From Oscillibacter ruminantium GH1 (lineage in GTDB: Bacteria; Bacillota; Clostridia; Oscillospirales; Oscillospiraceae), in contig NZ_DF158896.1 of assembly GCF_000307265.1 (NCBI RefSeq), positions 701,568 through 765,567 on the forward strand: a stretch of DNA of 64,000 nucleotides, read 5' to 3'. Shown here piece after piece: positions 42,689 to 56,546 of this stretch. The position numbers and the translations under genes were made by a program. The first letter of the stretch is position 1, and each line of letters opens with the position of its first letter. The notes beneath the pieces were generated by a model, which was given only the letters and a program-made list of their open reading frames with translations, had not been told where the DNA came from and searched no databases.

Positions 42689-43258
42689 ATGGAATTGAAA
42701 GGCAGCAAGACAGAGAAAAATCTGCGGGCAGCGTTTACCGGGGAGTCCATGGCCAGAAACCGCTACACATTTTACGCGGAGAAGGCAAAGCAGGAGGGAC
42801 TGGACGAGATCGCGGACCTGTATGACCGGATGGCAAAGAACGAGTCTATCCACGCAAAGCTGTTTTATCAGCATCTTAACGGCGGGATTGCGGGAACCGC
42901 ATCCAATTTGATGGAGTCCATGAAGGGCGAGTTCAGCGAGTGGTCCACCATGTATCCCGACTTTGCCAAGACGGCTCGGGAAGAGGGCCTTTCCGATGTG
43001 GCAGAGCTATTTGAGAATGTTGCCAACATTGAGCGCAATCATGAACACGCCTTTTTGGCGGCGCTGGCTCAGTTGAGCGCCAGCACTTCCGGCAAGTCTG
43101 CGGCGCCTGCGGAACCTGCGGCGCGGGATCACACCGTTACGGTGAACGGCTACCGCTGCATGTTCTGCGGCGCGACCTATGAGAAGCGGCCGGACGTGTG
43201 CAGCGTGTGCCATGCAATTGGCTCTTTTGAAGCGGCAACCTTCCAGAAGGAAGCCTGA
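42689..43258 (+). CDS. rbr: Rubrerythrin
   Basis: A 189-residue non-haem iron peroxidase. The N-terminal ferritin-like four-helix domain has the diiron Glu/His ligands (FTGESMARNRY, KNESIHAKLFYQ, NIERNHEHAFLAAL). The C-terminal rubredoxin-like domain has YRCMFCGATYEKRPDVCSVC, giving CxxC...CxxC iron ligation. It reduces hydrogen peroxide with electrons from rubredoxin or NADH-linked donors and protects strict anaerobes. ATG 42689 has GGGAGG 8 nt upstream. Confidence 0.95.
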   Translation: MELKGSKTEKNLRAAFTGESMARNRYTFYAEKAKQEGLDEIADLYDRMAKNESIHAKLFYQHLNGGIAGTASNLMESMKGEFSEWSTMYPDFAKTAREEGLSDVAELFENVANIERNHEHAFLAALAQLSASTSGKSAAPAEPAARDHTVTVNGYRCMFCGATYEKRPDVCSVCHAIGSFEAATFQKEA

Positions 43259-43299
43259 TTTTTATTCTTACATCTTGCGCACGGCGTGAAAACGCTTTG

Positions 43300-43347
43300 A
43301 AAAGCCGGTATGGAGGTCCCTTTGGGAACCTTCATACCGGCTTTTTT
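43300..43347 (+). terminator. Terminator after rubrerythrin
   Basis: AAAAGCCGGTATG (43300-43312) pairs with 43333-43345; the inner arms also pair, and six T complete it. Confidence 0.9.
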
Positions 43348-43489
43348 ATGAATCTGCAAAAGCACCATGCGGTGCGATTGCACGCAGAGATGCCAGCAGC
43401 CTGGTGGAGGAATATCCACATCATACTGCCGTCACGGTCATGAGCGGAACGGCGCTTCGCACCGACATAAAATCCATAAAAAGTGTATG

Positions 43490-43519
43490 TTGGAAAAAGA
43501 AAATAGCAAATTGTATCAT
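43490..43519 (+). promoter_or_regulatory. Upstream rpoBC promoter P1
   Basis: TTGGAA (43490-43495), an 18-nt spacer and TATCAT (43514-43519). Confidence 0.55.
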
Positions 43520-43556
43520 CTTTTTTCGACACAGAGGAATAAAAAAGAAAACCGCC

Positions 43557-43585
43557 TTGACAGGCGGATTCGAAAATGGTATAAT
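43557..43585 (+). promoter_or_regulatory. Main rpoBC promoter P2 (full consensus)
   Basis: Perfect TTGACA (43557-43562), a 17-nt spacer and perfect TATAAT (43580-43585). The -35 sits inside a CCGCCT-TGAC-AGGCGG palindrome (43552-43567). It is about 200 nt upstream of rpoB. Confidence 0.92.
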
Positions 43586-43795
43586 AAGGCGCTTATGATG
43601 ATCGGCAGATAGCCTGCCATTCTCATTTACTGTTATAAAGATAGCATAGTTCCTATAAAAAAGCAAGAGCGTATCAATGAAATTTTAACAACTATCCCGT
43701 GTGTGTCTAAAATTTCGGCGTCTGCTCACAGTTCAATTCGTGATACCGGTCGGACAGGGCCGGTGGAGCGGACAGAAAGGTTGCGTGAATCAGAG

Positions 43796-46700
43796 ATGTC
43801 CAAAGACAAGTATTACGGAAAAAGCCTTCGTAAGAACTTTGCCCGGCACGAGGAAGTTATGCCCATGCCGAACCTGCTGGAGATCCAGAAGAAATCCTAT
43901 AAGTGGTTCTGGGAAGAGGGACTGCGGGAGGTCTTCGCCGATGTGGGTGCGATTGCCGACTATCAGGGAAATCTGGAGCTGACGTTCATCAACTATAAGA
44001 TGGACGAGGACCCCAAGTACAACGTGGAGGAGTGCAAGGCGCGGGACGCGACCTACGCGGCCCCTCTGAAGGTGACCGTGCGTCTTCGCAACAAGGAGAC
44101 GGAGGAGATTAAGGAACAGGAGATCTTCATGGGGGACTTCCCCCTGATGACCCATTCCGGCACTTTCGTCATCAATGGCGCGGAGCGCGTAGTGGTTTCT
44201 CAGATCGTTCGTTCCCCCGGCGTGTATTACGGCAAGGAGATCGACCTGAAGACCGATCTGCCCATCCTCTCGGCCACGGTGATTCCCTATCGCGGCGCTT
44301 GGCTGGAGTATGAGACGGACGCCAACGAGTGCTTCTGGGTTCGCATTGATAAAAACCGGAAACTCCCCGTCACCTGCCTGCTGCGGGCGCTGGGGCTGAA
44401 GACCGACGCGGAGATCACCGAGCGGTTCGGAGATGATCCCCGAATTTTGGCGACCCTTGAGAAGGACCCCTGCAAGACCTATGAAGACGCGATGCTGGAG
44501 ATCTACCGGAAGCTCCGTCCCGGCGAGCCTCCCACGGTGGAAGCCTGCGAGACGTTGATGAACAACCTGTTCTTCGACCCCCGGCGCTACGATCTGTCCA
44601 TCGTGGGCCGCTATAAGTTCAATAAAAAGCTGTGCCTGTGGCCCCGGATCACCGGCTATAAGCTGGTTTATCCCGTGGCTGACCCCTCCACCGGCGAGAT
44701 CCTCTTTGAAGAGGGGCACCTGCTCACGGCCGACGAGGCCAAGAGCTTGGATGCCTGCGGCGTCAGCGAGGTGACCATTGAGGCGGACGGCGATCCGATC
44801 CGGGTCATTTCCAACAAGATGTGCGATCTGAGCCACTTTGTGGACTTTGATCCCTTGGCTGAGTGCAAGATCAAGGAGCGGGTGCGCTACGATGTGCTTC
44901 AGGAGCTGCTGGGCCAGTATTCCGGCGAAGAGCTGAAGGAGCAGATCAAGTTCCACAAGGATCAACTGGTTCCCAAGCACATCATTATCGACGATATCCT
45001 CACCTCCATTAACTATATGAACGGCCTTGCCCGGAACGTCTCCAACCGGGACGATATCGACCATCTGGGCAACCGCCGTCTGCGGTGCGTGGGCGAACTG
45101 CTGCAAAACCAGTTCCGCATCGGCTTTAGCCGGATGGAGCGGGTTATCCGTGAGCGTATGACGATTCAGGACATGGACATCGTCACGCCCCAGAGCCTCA
45201 TCAACATCCGGCCCGTTACCGCCGCTATCAAGGAGTTCTTCGGTTCCAGCCCCCTGAGCCAGTTCATGGATCAGACCAACCCGCTGGCAGAGCTGACCCA
45301 CAAGCGGCGTCTTTCCGCTCTGGGTCCCGGCGGCCTCTCCCGCGAGCGCGCCAACATGGAAGTTCGAGACGTGCATTACAGCCACTATGGCCGTATGTGC
45401 CCCATCGAGACGCCGGAAGGCCCCAACATCGGCCTGATCTCCTATTTGGCGACCTATGCCCGTATCAATGAATACGGCTTTATCGAGGCGCCTTACCGCG
45501 CCATCGACAAGAAGACGTTCCATGTGGCGCAGGACATCACCTATATGACCGCCGATGAAGAGGATAACTACATCGTCGGCCAGGCGGCGGAGCCGCTGGA
45601 TGAGAACGGCTGTCTCATCAACTCCCGTATCATAGCCCGCCACCGCGACGAGATCGTGGAGGTTGACAAGGATCGGGTGGACTATATCGACGTGTCCCCC
45701 CGTATGATGGTCTCCATCGCGACGGCCATGATCCCCTTCCTGCCCAACGACGACGCAAACCGCGCCCTGATGGGCGCGAACATGCAGCGGCAGGCCGTGC
45801 CTCTGCTCAAGCCCCACGCCCCCATCGTCGGCACCGGCATGGAGCACAAAATTTGCATTGATTCTGAGGTTGCCGTGCTGGCAGAGGGCGACGGCGTTGT
45901 CGCCTCCATGGATGCCCGGCACGTAGCCGTGAAATATGATTCCGGCGAGACGAAGGACTATAAGCTGGTGAAGTTCCTTCGGTCCAACCACACCACCTGC
46001 ATCAATCAGCGGCCCATCGTGGAGGTGGGTGAGCGGGTTCACGGCGGCGCGGACCCCACCGTGCTGGCGGACGGCCCCGCTACCGAGCAGGGCGAGATCG
46101 CTCTGGGCCAGAACATTCTGGTCGGCTTCATGACTTGGGAAGGCTACAACTACGAGGACGCCGTTCTTCTGAATGAGCGGCTGGTCCGCGAGGACCTGTA
46201 TACCTCCATCCACATTGAGGAATTTGAGATCGACTCCCGGGATACCAAACTGGGTCCCGAGGAGATCACCCGGGATATCCCCAACGTGGGCGAGGACGCG
46301 CTGAAGGATCTGGACGAGAACGGAATTATCCGCATTGGCGCCGAGGTTCACGCAGGCGACATTCTGGTGGGCAAAGTCACCCCCAAGGGCGAGACGGATC
46401 TTACCGCCGAAGAGCGGCTGCTGCGCGCCATTTTCGGTGAGAAGGCTCGCGAAGTCCGCGATACCTCTTTGAAGGTGCCTCACGGCGAGACGGGCATCGT
46501 GGTGGACGCAAAGGTGTTTACCCGCGAAGCCGGCGACGAGCTGGGGCCGGGCGTGAATCAGGTTGTCCGTGTCTATATCGCACAGCGCCGTAAGATTCAG
46601 GTGGGCGATAAGATGGCAGGCCGCCACGGCAACAAGGGCGTTGTGTCCCGCGTTCTGCCGCAGGAGGATATGCCCTTTATGCCCGACGGCACACCGCTGG

Positions 46701-47491
46701 ACATCGTGCTGAACCCCTTGGGCGTGCCTTCCCGTATGAACATCGGACAGGTGCTGGAGGTCCATCTGGGCTATGCCGCCCACGAGCTGGGTTATAAGGT
46801 GGCCACTCCTATTTTCGACGGAGCCACTTATGAAGATATTCAGGGCGAGCTGAAAAAGGCCGGCCTCGATCCCGAGGGCAAGAGTGTTTTGTACGATGGC
46901 CGTACCGGTGAAAAGTTCGACAACAAGGTCACCGTCGGCTACGTGTACTTCCTCAAGCTCCACCATCTGGTGGATGATAAGATCCACGCCCGTTCCACCG
47001 GCCCCTATTCTCTGGTGACCCAGCAGCCTTTGGGCGGCAAGGCCCAGTTTGGCGGCCAGCGCTTCGGCGAAATGGAAATGTGGGCATTGGAGGCCTATGG
47101 CGCGGCGTATACCCTGCGTGAAATGCTGACCGTCAAGTCCGACGATGTGACGGGGCGTGTCAAGACCTATGAGGCCATCGTGAAGGGCCACAACGTGCCT
47201 GAGCCGGGTGTGCCGGAGGCATTCAAGGTGCTGGTGAAGGAGCTGCAGTCCCTGTGTCTGGATATCCGTGTTTTGGATGAGGACGGCAACCAGATCGAAC
47301 TGAAGGAAGACGAAGACGCCATGGATACCTTTAATCTGGCCCGTATGGATGCCGAGGACGACCGCCACCACGCCGTGGCGGAGGAGACGGAGTTCCAGGA
47401 GTCCGGATTTGACATTGAGGATGCTCCCGAGGATGCCGGCGCGGACGCCGGATTGGACGAAGGAGACAACGCCGGTTTTGACGACGAGTGA
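43796..47491 (+). CDS. rpoB: DNA-directed RNA polymerase subunit beta
   Basis: About 1231 residues, the beta subunit forming the active-site cleft with beta-prime. The rifampicin region [26 protein letters not shown] keeps the residues of sensitive enzymes. [17 protein letters not shown] and the C-terminal [33 protein letters not shown] segment are universal. I chose ATG 43796 ([15 protein letters not shown]); upstream in-frame GTG/TTG starts exist because the RBS (AAAGG) is distant, so the start is less sure than the gene. The C-terminus ends in an acidic Asp/Ala/Gly-rich tail of about 40 residues. Confidence 0.97.
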   Translation: MSKDKYYGKSLRKNFARHEEVMPMPNLLEIQKKSYKWFWEEGLREVFADVGAIADYQGNLELTFINYKMDEDPKYNVEECKARDATYAAPLKVTVRLRNKETEEIKEQEIFMGDFPLMTHSGTFVINGAERVVVSQIVRSPGVYYGKEIDLKTDLPILSATVIPYRGAWLEYETDANECFWVRIDKNRKLPVTCLLRALGLKTDAEITERFGDDPRILATLEKDPCKTYEDAMLEIYRKLRPGEPPTVEACETLMNNLFFDPRRYDLSIVGRYKFNKKLCLWPRITGYKLVYPVADPSTGEILFEEGHLLTADEAKSLDACGVSEVTIEADGDPIRVISNKMCDLSHFVDFDPLAECKIKERVRYDVLQELLGQYSGEELKEQIKFHKDQLVPKHIIIDDILTSINYMNGLARNVSNRDDIDHLGNRRLRCVGELLQNQFRIGFSRMERVIRERMTIQDMDIVTPQSLINIRPVTAAIKEFFGSSPLSQFMDQTNPLAELTHKRRLSALGPGGLSRERANMEVRDVHYSHYGRMCPIETPEGPNIGLISYLATYARINEYGFIEAPYRAIDKKTFHVAQDITYMTADEEDNYIVGQAAEPLDENGCLINSRIIARHRDEIVEVDKDRVDYIDVSPRMMVSIATAMIPFLPNDDANRALMGANMQRQAVPLLKPHAPIVGTGMEHKICIDSEVAVLAEGDGVVASMDARHVAVKYDSGETKDYKLVKFLRSNHTTCINQRPIVEVGERVHGGADPTVLADGPATEQGEIALGQNILVGFMTWEGYNYEDAVLLNERLVREDLYTSIHIEEFEIDSRDTKLGPEEITRDIPNVGEDALKDLDENGIIRIGAEVHAGDILVGKVTPKGETDLTAEERLLRAIFGEKAREVRDTSLKVPHGETGIVVDAKVFTREAGDELGPGVNQVVRVYIAQRRKIQVGDKMAGRHGNKGVVSRVLPQEDMPFMPDGTPLDIVLNPLGVPSRMNIGQVLEVHLGYAAHELGYKVATPIFDGATYEDIQGELKKAGLDPEGKSVLYDGRTGEKFDNKVTVGYVYFLKLHHLVDDKIHARSTGPYSLVTQQPLGGKAQFGGQRFGEMEMWALEAYGAAYTLREMLTVKSDDVTGRVKTYEAIVKGHNVPEPGVPEAFKVLVKELQSLCLDIRVLDEDGNQIELKEDEDAMDTFNLARMDAEDDRHHAVAEETEFQESGFDIEDAPEDAGADAGLDEGDNAGFDDE

Positions 47492-47557
47492 TTTGGAATT
47501 GAGAAAGAGCGACACTGCGAAAACTCAAAATTCTGAATCATGATAGGAGGAAACCAT

Positions 47558-51349
<3,792 letters not shown>

Positions 51350-51384
51350 GTCCCGCCGCATTTTTTGAAAAATAACCACAGATG

Positions 51385-51421
51385 AAAGCACCCGGACGCA
51401 TTGCGTCCGGGTGCTTTTTTT
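51385..51421 (+). terminator. Terminator of rpoBC
   Basis: A 15-bp perfect stem, AAAGCACCCGGACGC with its complement around ATT, is followed by seven T. Confidence 0.95.
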
Positions 51422-51496
51422 GAGCGGCTATTGTGAGTAAAAACGGTATATTTTTTTCCTTGAGCGGAAAACTACCTCAAAAAGGGGGAATGCACG

Positions 51497-52447
51497 ATGG
51501 AACATCGGCCGCGCATTGTAATTGCTCTGGGTGGAAACGCGCTCCAATCCAAGGACTCTGAGCCTACCGCTCAGGCCCAGCTGGAGGTAGTGCGCCAAAC
51601 CTGCGAACAGATCGCGGAAATCAGCTGCCGGGGTTATGAAATGGCTCTGGTTCACGGCAACGGCCCGCAGGTGGGCCGCATTTTACTTGCCAGCGAAACA
51701 GCAAAGGACGTGGTGCCGCCCATGCCCTTCGACGTCTGCGGCGCTATGAGTCAGGGATATATCGGCTATCATTTGCAGCAGGCGCTGAGTTACGCGCTGA
51801 ATCAGCGCAACCGCAGCATCCCGGTGGTGAGCCTGACCACGCAGATGGTGGTGGAGCGGGACGACCCCGCCTTCCAGAACCCCAGCAAGCCCATCGGTCC
51901 GTTCTGCACGGAGGAAGATGCCCGAAAGCTGGAAGCTGCCAAGGGCTATACCATGAAGGAAGACGCGGGCCGGGGCTGGCGGCGAGTGGTTCCGTCGCCT
52001 CTTCCGCGCCGAATCGTAGAGATTGGCGCGGTGCGCCAGCTGTGGGACGAGACAATCGTCATCACCTGCGGCGGCGGCGGAATCCCTGTGGCGGAGAATC
52101 CCGACGGGTCCCTTGAGGGTGTGGCGGCGGTAATCGACAAGGATTTTGCCGCAGAACTTTTGGCGGAGCAGGTACACGCGGATATGCTCCTGATTCTGAC
52201 CGAGGTGGAAAAGGTGGCGATCCGGTTCGGCAAGCCCGATCAGGAAAACCTCTCACACATGACGCTGAAGGATGCCGCCCGGTATGTGGAAGAGGGGCAC
52301 TTTGCCGCCGGCAGTATGCTGCCCAAGGTGCTGGCTGCCATGAAATTCGTCCGCGCGTTCCCGAATAAGCGGGCCATTATCAGCAGTTTGGACAAGGCCA
52401 TTCCCGCGCTTGCGGGAGAGACTGGAACGCAGATTACGTTCGCTTAA
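51497..52447 (+). CDS. arcC: Carbamate kinase
   Basis: A 316-residue amino-acid-kinase-fold enzyme making ATP from carbamoyl phosphate and ADP. Signatures are IVIALGGNALQ at the N-terminus, LVHGNGPQVG, VITCGGGGIPV and AGSMLPKVLAA near the end. It is usually the last step of arginine deiminase or purine/allantoin fermentation, but no arcA, arcB or related genes are adjacent. ATG 51497 follows AAAGGGGGAA. It stands alone between the rpoC terminator and a shared terminator with ridA. Confidence 0.95.
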   Translation: MEHRPRIVIALGGNALQSKDSEPTAQAQLEVVRQTCEQIAEISCRGYEMALVHGNGPQVGRILLASETAKDVVPPMPFDVCGAMSQGYIGYHLQQALSYALNQRNRSIPVVSLTTQMVVERDDPAFQNPSKPIGPFCTEEDARKLEAAKGYTMKEDAGRGWRRVVPSPLPRRIVEIGAVRQLWDETIVITCGGGGIPVAENPDGSLEGVAAVIDKDFAAELLAEQVHADMLLILTEVEKVAIRFGKPDQENLSHMTLKDAARYVEEGHFAAGSMLPKVLAAMKFVRAFPNKRAIISSLDKAIPALAGETGTQITFA

Positions 52448-52461
52448 GTCAATACACGGAA

Positions 52462-52493
52462 AACGGGCGCGCTGCATGTGCAGCGCGCCCGTT
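52462..52493. terminator. Shared hairpin between convergent arcC and ridA
   Basis: A 15-bp perfect stem (52462-52476 with 52479-52493) with a two-base loop. The minus-strand side is followed by TTTTCC; the plus side has little T-run. Confidence 0.75.
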
Positions 52494-52524
52494 CAACTGT
52501 GCAATTGGGAGAGAATGAAGCCGT

Positions 52525-52893
52525 TTAGACCTCTGCGATCAGCTCGACCTCAACCAGCAGGTTCTTGGGAAGCGTCTTTACAGCCACACAGGAGCGGGCG
52601 GGCTTTCCGGTGAAATACTTGGCATACACCTCGTTGAAAGCGGCAAAGTCGCCCATGTCCGCCAAGAAGCAGGTGGTTTTCACCACATGGGTGAAATCAA
52701 TGCCGCCGGCTTCCAGCACGGCGCCCAGATTTTTCATAACCTGTTCGGCCTGAGAGACAACGTCGGCGCCCACTTCGCCGGTTGTGGGATCAATTCCGGT
52801 CTGACCGGAGGCGAAAAGGAATCCATTGGAGATGTAAGCCTGAGAGTAGGGACCCAGAGCGGCGGGAGCATGATCGGTGTGGATCAGTTTCAT
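52525..52893 (-). CDS. ridA: RidA family enamine/imine deaminase
   Basis: A 122-residue trimeric protein of the YjgF/YER057c/UK114 family. GPYSQAYISNGFLFASGQ at the N-terminus and the substrate-binding arginine in PARSCVAV (about 105) are intact, so it is probably active in hydrolysing 2-aminoacrylate and related imines released by PLP enzymes such as DsdA. GAAAGGAG lies upstream of ATG 52893. It has its own promoter overlapping the end of hydA. Confidence 0.94.
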   Translation of the reverse strand: MKLIHTDHAPAALGPYSQAYISNGFLFASGQTGIDPTTGEVGADVVSQAEQVMKNLGAVLEAGGIDFTHVVKTTCFLADMGDFAAFNEVYAKYFTGKPARSCVAVKTLPKNLLVEVELIAEV

Positions 52894-52928
52894 AAAAGAA
52901 GACTCCTTTCAGTATGATGGATGGGTTT

Positions 52929-52957
52929 ATCGTACTTCATTCAAGAACGAATTGCAA
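52929..52957 (-). promoter_or_regulatory. Promoter of ridA
   Basis: On the minus strand TTGCAA (52952-52957), a 17-nt spacer and TACGAT (52929-52934). Confidence 0.65.
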
Positions 52958-52960
52958 GTC

Positions 52961-54706
52961 TTATGTGTTTTCTTTCGTGGCGGGCACGGACCATGCGGTG
53001 TGGTCTGTGTGGAGCAGGTGGTGAGACTTTTTTCCCAGCGGCTCTCGGAGGTACTCGCTGTACAGTGTCTTGATATCCGAATTTTCATGAGAAAAGCGGA
53101 CTTTGCTCTTGGCATCCAGATCCCAGAGGAACTCGCCCCGTTCCGTGGCCATTTCCGTACCATCGTGGATGGGCTGACCGCCGCCGCCCGCGCAGCCGCC
53201 GGGACAGGCCATAACCTCCACAAAATCGTAATCCGCCGTTCCGGCCTCCAGTGCCTCCATCAGCGCGCGGGTGCTGGAAAGACTGCTCACCACGGCTACC
53301 CGAACTGCTCCGGCGCCGGGAATCGTAAAGGTGGCTTCCTTCCACGGGTTGTCTCCCCGCACGGCGGAAAAGGTGTCCGGCTTTGGATTCTTGCTGGTGG
53401 CAAGATAGTAAGCGGAGCGGAGCGCCGCGTCCATCACGCCGCCGGTGGCTCCGAAAATCACCGCTGCACCGGAGCCGGAGCCGAGGGGACTGTCAAACGG
53501 CTCCTCGGGAAGGTCCGTGGGAACGATGCAGTCGCTGCGCAGGAGCCGAACCATTTCGCGGGTGGTCAGCACCACGTCCACGTCGGGATCGCCGCAGGCG
53601 TCGTTCATAGTAGGCAGCTCACACTCGGCCTTTTTGGCGGAGCAGGGCATAATGGACACCACAAACATCTTGTGGGGGTCAACGCCCTTCTTTTCCGCAA
53701 AGTAACTCTTTGCCACCGCGCCAAACATCTGCTGGGGGGATTTGGCGGTGGAAAGGCACTCCGTATAGGCGGGGTACTGGGACTTGACAAACCGGACCCA
53801 GCCGGGGCAGCAGGATGTGAACATGGGCCAGCGGTACTTACCCCGGTGCGTGAACCGCTCCAGAAACTCGCTGCCTTCCTCCATAATGGTGAGGTCGGCG
53901 GTAAAATTGGTGTCGAAGATGTAATCAAAGCCCATGCGGCGCAGGGCCGCCACCATCCGTCCGGCAGTGGCGAATTTGGGGGAGAGGTTGAACGCCTCCG
54001 CCCAAGCCACCCGCACAGCGGGAGCCACTTGAACCACCGTGGTGATCTCCGGGTCCGCCAGCGCACGCAAAACCTTGTTGCTGTCATCCCGAATAGTCAG
54101 CGCGCCGGTAGGACAGTGTGTGACGCACTGCCCGCAGAAGGTGCAGTCCGTGTTTTTCAAAAGGCGGTTGAAGCTCACGTCCACCGTGGTGCGGGAGCCG
54201 GTGCCCGCCACGTCCCAGATGTGCATGCCCTGCACCTTGTCACAGACCTGCACGCAGCGCATACACTTGATGCACTTACTGGCCTCGCGAACCACCGGAG
54301 CATCCAGATCCACCCGGGACTTTTCCGGCTGGAGCTGATAGGGCTGGTAGTGGATGTTCAAATCGTGAGAAAGGGTCTGGAGTGTGCAGTTTCCACTGCG
54401 GATGCAGGTGGTGCAGGTGGAGTTGTGTTCGGAGAGAATGAGCCGCAGGTTCGTCCGGCGGGCGGAGCGGACGCGGGGGCTGTTGGTCTTAATGACCATG
54501 CCCTCCTCCACCTGCGTGTTGCAGGCGGGAATGAGCCGCTGCGTGCCTTCCAGCTCCACCACGCAGATGCGGCAGGCCGCGATCTCGTTGATGTCCTTTA
54601 AAAAGCACAGATGGGGAATGGGGATGCCAGCGTCGCTGGCGGCGCTGAGAATCGTGGAGCCCTCGGGGACGGAGAGGGCTTTTCCGTTGATTTCGATGTT
54701 TACCAT
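52961..54706 (-). CDS. hydA: [FeFe]-hydrogenase catalytic subunit
   Basis: A 581-residue group A hydrogenase. An N-terminal [2Fe-2S] plant-ferredoxin domain (about 1-80) is followed by the His-ligated cluster (HNSTCTTCIRSGNC), two [4Fe-4S] motifs (CIKCMRCVQVC and CTFCGQCVTHC) and the H-cluster domain, with TSCCPGW (about 297), MPCSAKKAE (about 352) and MACPGGCAGGGG (about 497). A short SSU-type C-terminus follows. All H-cluster cysteines are present, so it should make or oxidise H2. It overlaps the preceding flavoprotein gene by 7 nt and is the last gene of a four-gene transcript. Maturases HydEFG must be elsewhere. Confidence 0.95.
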   Translation of the reverse strand: MVNIEINGKALSVPEGSTILSAASDAGIPIPHLCFLKDINEIAACRICVVELEGTQRLIPACNTQVEEGMVIKTNSPRVRSARRTNLRLILSEHNSTCTTCIRSGNCTLQTLSHDLNIHYQPYQLQPEKSRVDLDAPVVREASKCIKCMRCVQVCDKVQGMHIWDVAGTGSRTTVDVSFNRLLKNTDCTFCGQCVTHCPTGALTIRDDSNKVLRALADPEITTVVQVAPAVRVAWAEAFNLSPKFATAGRMVAALRRMGFDYIFDTNFTADLTIMEEGSEFLERFTHRGKYRWPMFTSCCPGWVRFVKSQYPAYTECLSTAKSPQQMFGAVAKSYFAEKKGVDPHKMFVVSIMPCSAKKAECELPTMNDACGDPDVDVVLTTREMVRLLRSDCIVPTDLPEEPFDSPLGSGSGAAVIFGATGGVMDAALRSAYYLATSKNPKPDTFSAVRGDNPWKEATFTIPGAGAVRVAVVSSLSSTRALMEALEAGTADYDFVEVMACPGGCAGGGGQPIHDGTEMATERGEFLWDLDAKSKVRFSHENSDIKTLYSEYLREPLGKKSHHLLHTDHTAWSVPATKENT

Positions 54707-56538
54707 TTTTCCACACGTCCTCCCTTAAAGATTCCATAGCCGAAGTGATCGCAGCGCAGGCACCGGGAGGATTCCTTCTGCGCTTCCTCGTCCGTAAAGC
54801 CGCACTCGATGCACTGGAAATCGCCTTTGCGCTCGCTGGCGTCCCGCTCACTGGTGTTGATGCGGCCTCGGGGACGCAGGTCGGAGAGATCCGGCGTGGG
54901 GATCTGCACATCGGTCACGATCTCGTGGTTAAAGCCCAGATATTCGTCAATATTGGCAGCTGCGGCTTTGCCTGCGGCGATGGCGCGGATGACCGTGGCG
55001 GGGCCGGTGACACAGTCGCCTCCGGCGAAGACGCCTTCGACCTCCGGCAGCTGTGTGCTGGAATCGGCCAGCACCGTTCCGCCGCGCTGAACCTTGACGC
55101 CGCTTTGCTCAAAGCCGTGTGTCTCAATGCCCTGACCGATTGCCACGATGACAATGTCGGCGGAGATGCGCTTGGGCTCCACGGCGGCGGTGTTTGGCCG
55201 GGGCCGACCCATGGAATCTACTTCGCCAATGATTTGGGGCTGCGTCCAAAGAGCTACAACGTGACCTTCCTCGCTGGATTCAATCCGCAGCGGAGCTTCC
55301 AGCGTCAAAACCTCCGCGCCCTCGGCAATAGCGCCTTCGATCTCTTCCGGCAGAGCGGTCATATCCGCCTGGCGGCGGCGATAGACACAGGAGACTTTCT
55401 TTGCCCCCAGGCGGATGGCGCTGCGGGTTACGTCCATGGCCACGTTGCCGCCGCCGATCACCACCACGTTCATGCCGGTGAAGTTGGGAAGTTCGCCGTC
55501 GCCGATATGGCGGAGCATTTCCACCGCGGAAACTACGCCGTGACTGTCCTCGCCGGGGATGCCGGTTTTCTTGTCGGTGTGCGCGCCTACGGAGAGGTAT
55601 AGGCAGTCGAACTGCCGTCTCAGATCGTCCAGCGAAGGCTCTGTACCCACGTCCACCTCTGTGTGGACCTCGATGCCCAGAGAGAGAATGGAGGCAATTT
55701 CCGCATCCAGCTTTTCCCGGGGGAAGCGATAGCTGGGAATACCATAGCGCAGCATACCGCCCAGCAGCTTTTGCTTTTCAAACACGGTGACCTTGTGGCC
55801 CATTAAAGACAGGTAATAGGCTGCGGAAAGGCCGCCAGGGCCGCCGCCGACCACAGCAACGGTCTTGCCGGTAGAGGGGGCGCAGGAGGGCTGGGGTACG
55901 TCGCCCATATGATCCACGGCATACCGCTTCAGTCCGCGGATGTTCAGCGGATCGTCCACCATGTTTCTCCGGCACCGGGCCTCGCAGGGGTGTTCGCAGA
56001 TATAGGCGCAGGCGGTGGGGAAGGGATTGTCCTTGCGGATGAGACGTACTGCGTCGTCGTACCGTCCCGCGTTGATCAGGGCGATGTAACCGGGGATGTC
56101 CACGCCCGCGGGACACAGCGCCACGCAGGGGACCGGGTTGCGCAGCCCACCCAGACACCGGTGGCGGAGAATGTGCTCTTCATAGTCGTCCCGGAAGCCT
56201 TTCAGACCCATCAGGACCAGCTGTGCGGCGTTAATACCGATGGCGCAGTCAGCGGTGTCCACGATGGCCTGCGCCGTCACCTCGATGCGGTGAATGGTTC
56301 GCATCTCCGCCTCGCCGTCCAAAACCGCTTGCAGCATGTTGGAAAGCTGCCCCAGCCCGATGCGGCAGGGCGCACATTTGCCGCAGGTCTGCGCATGACA
56401 GAGATTCAGGAAATTCAATGCCATATCAATGGGGCACAAACCCGGAGGGCTGGCCGCGATGCGGCGTTCCACGCCGCGGTAGAGCTGGTCGACCACGGCC
56501 TGAGCCTGACTGGGCGTTTTGATATCGAGTCTGCTCAT
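54700..56538 (-). CDS. NuoF-C-terminal/GltD fusion flavoprotein, hydrogenase partner
   Basis: About 612 residues. The N-terminus carries a NuoF-type NADH 4Fe-4S segment (CHAQTCGKCAPCRIG, about 47-61). A GltD-like part follows with the Fer4_20 cysteines (CAYICEHPCEARCRR), an FAD site GGGPGGLSAAYYL, an NAD(P) site VIGGGNVAMD and the C-terminal GGDCVTGPATVIRAIAAGK. A last CIECG...CLRCD cluster ends the protein. It likely passes electrons between NAD(P)H and HydA. The FMN/NADH core of NuoF and NuoE are missing. ATG 56538 has GAGGAG about 10 nt upstream; GTG 56550 is an alternative. Confidence 0.85.
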   Translation of the reverse strand: MSRLDIKTPSQAQAVVDQLYRGVERRIAASPPGLCPIDMALNFLNLCHAQTCGKCAPCRIGLGQLSNMLQAVLDGEAEMRTIHRIEVTAQAIVDTADCAIGINAAQLVLMGLKGFRDDYEEHILRHRCLGGLRNPVPCVALCPAGVDIPGYIALINAGRYDDAVRLIRKDNPFPTACAYICEHPCEARCRRNMVDDPLNIRGLKRYAVDHMGDVPQPSCAPSTGKTVAVVGGGPGGLSAAYYLSLMGHKVTVFEKQKLLGGMLRYGIPSYRFPREKLDAEIASILSLGIEVHTEVDVGTEPSLDDLRRQFDCLYLSVGAHTDKKTGIPGEDSHGVVSAVEMLRHIGDGELPNFTGMNVVVIGGGNVAMDVTRSAIRLGAKKVSCVYRRRQADMTALPEEIEGAIAEGAEVLTLEAPLRIESSEEGHVVALWTQPQIIGEVDSMGRPRPNTAAVEPKRISADIVIVAIGQGIETHGFEQSGVKVQRGGTVLADSSTQLPEVEGVFAGGDCVTGPATVIRAIAAGKAAAANIDEYLGFNHEIVTDVQIPTPDLSDLRPRGRINTSERDASERKGDFQCIECGFTDEEAQKESSRCLRCDHFGYGIFKGGRVEKW

Positions 56539-56546
56539 GGTTTCTC

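Larger units (their letters stand above)
43259..43795. other. rpoB upstream region
   Basis: The 537-nt gap holds the rubrerythrin terminator, two tandem promoters and about 200 nt of rpoB leader. No rplJ/rplL or other gene was found. Short open frames here have no ribosome binding sites or recognisable sequence. Confidence 0.6.

Noticed and set aside
43790..47515. Very long minus-strand open frame across rpoB
   Set aside because: Antisense shadow caused by high GC and codon bias. The plus strand encodes RpoB unmistakably.
52877..54601. Plus-strand open frame across hydA
   Set aside because: Low-complexity Gly/His/Arg-rich shadow; the minus strand encodes a hydrogenase with all H-cluster motifs.
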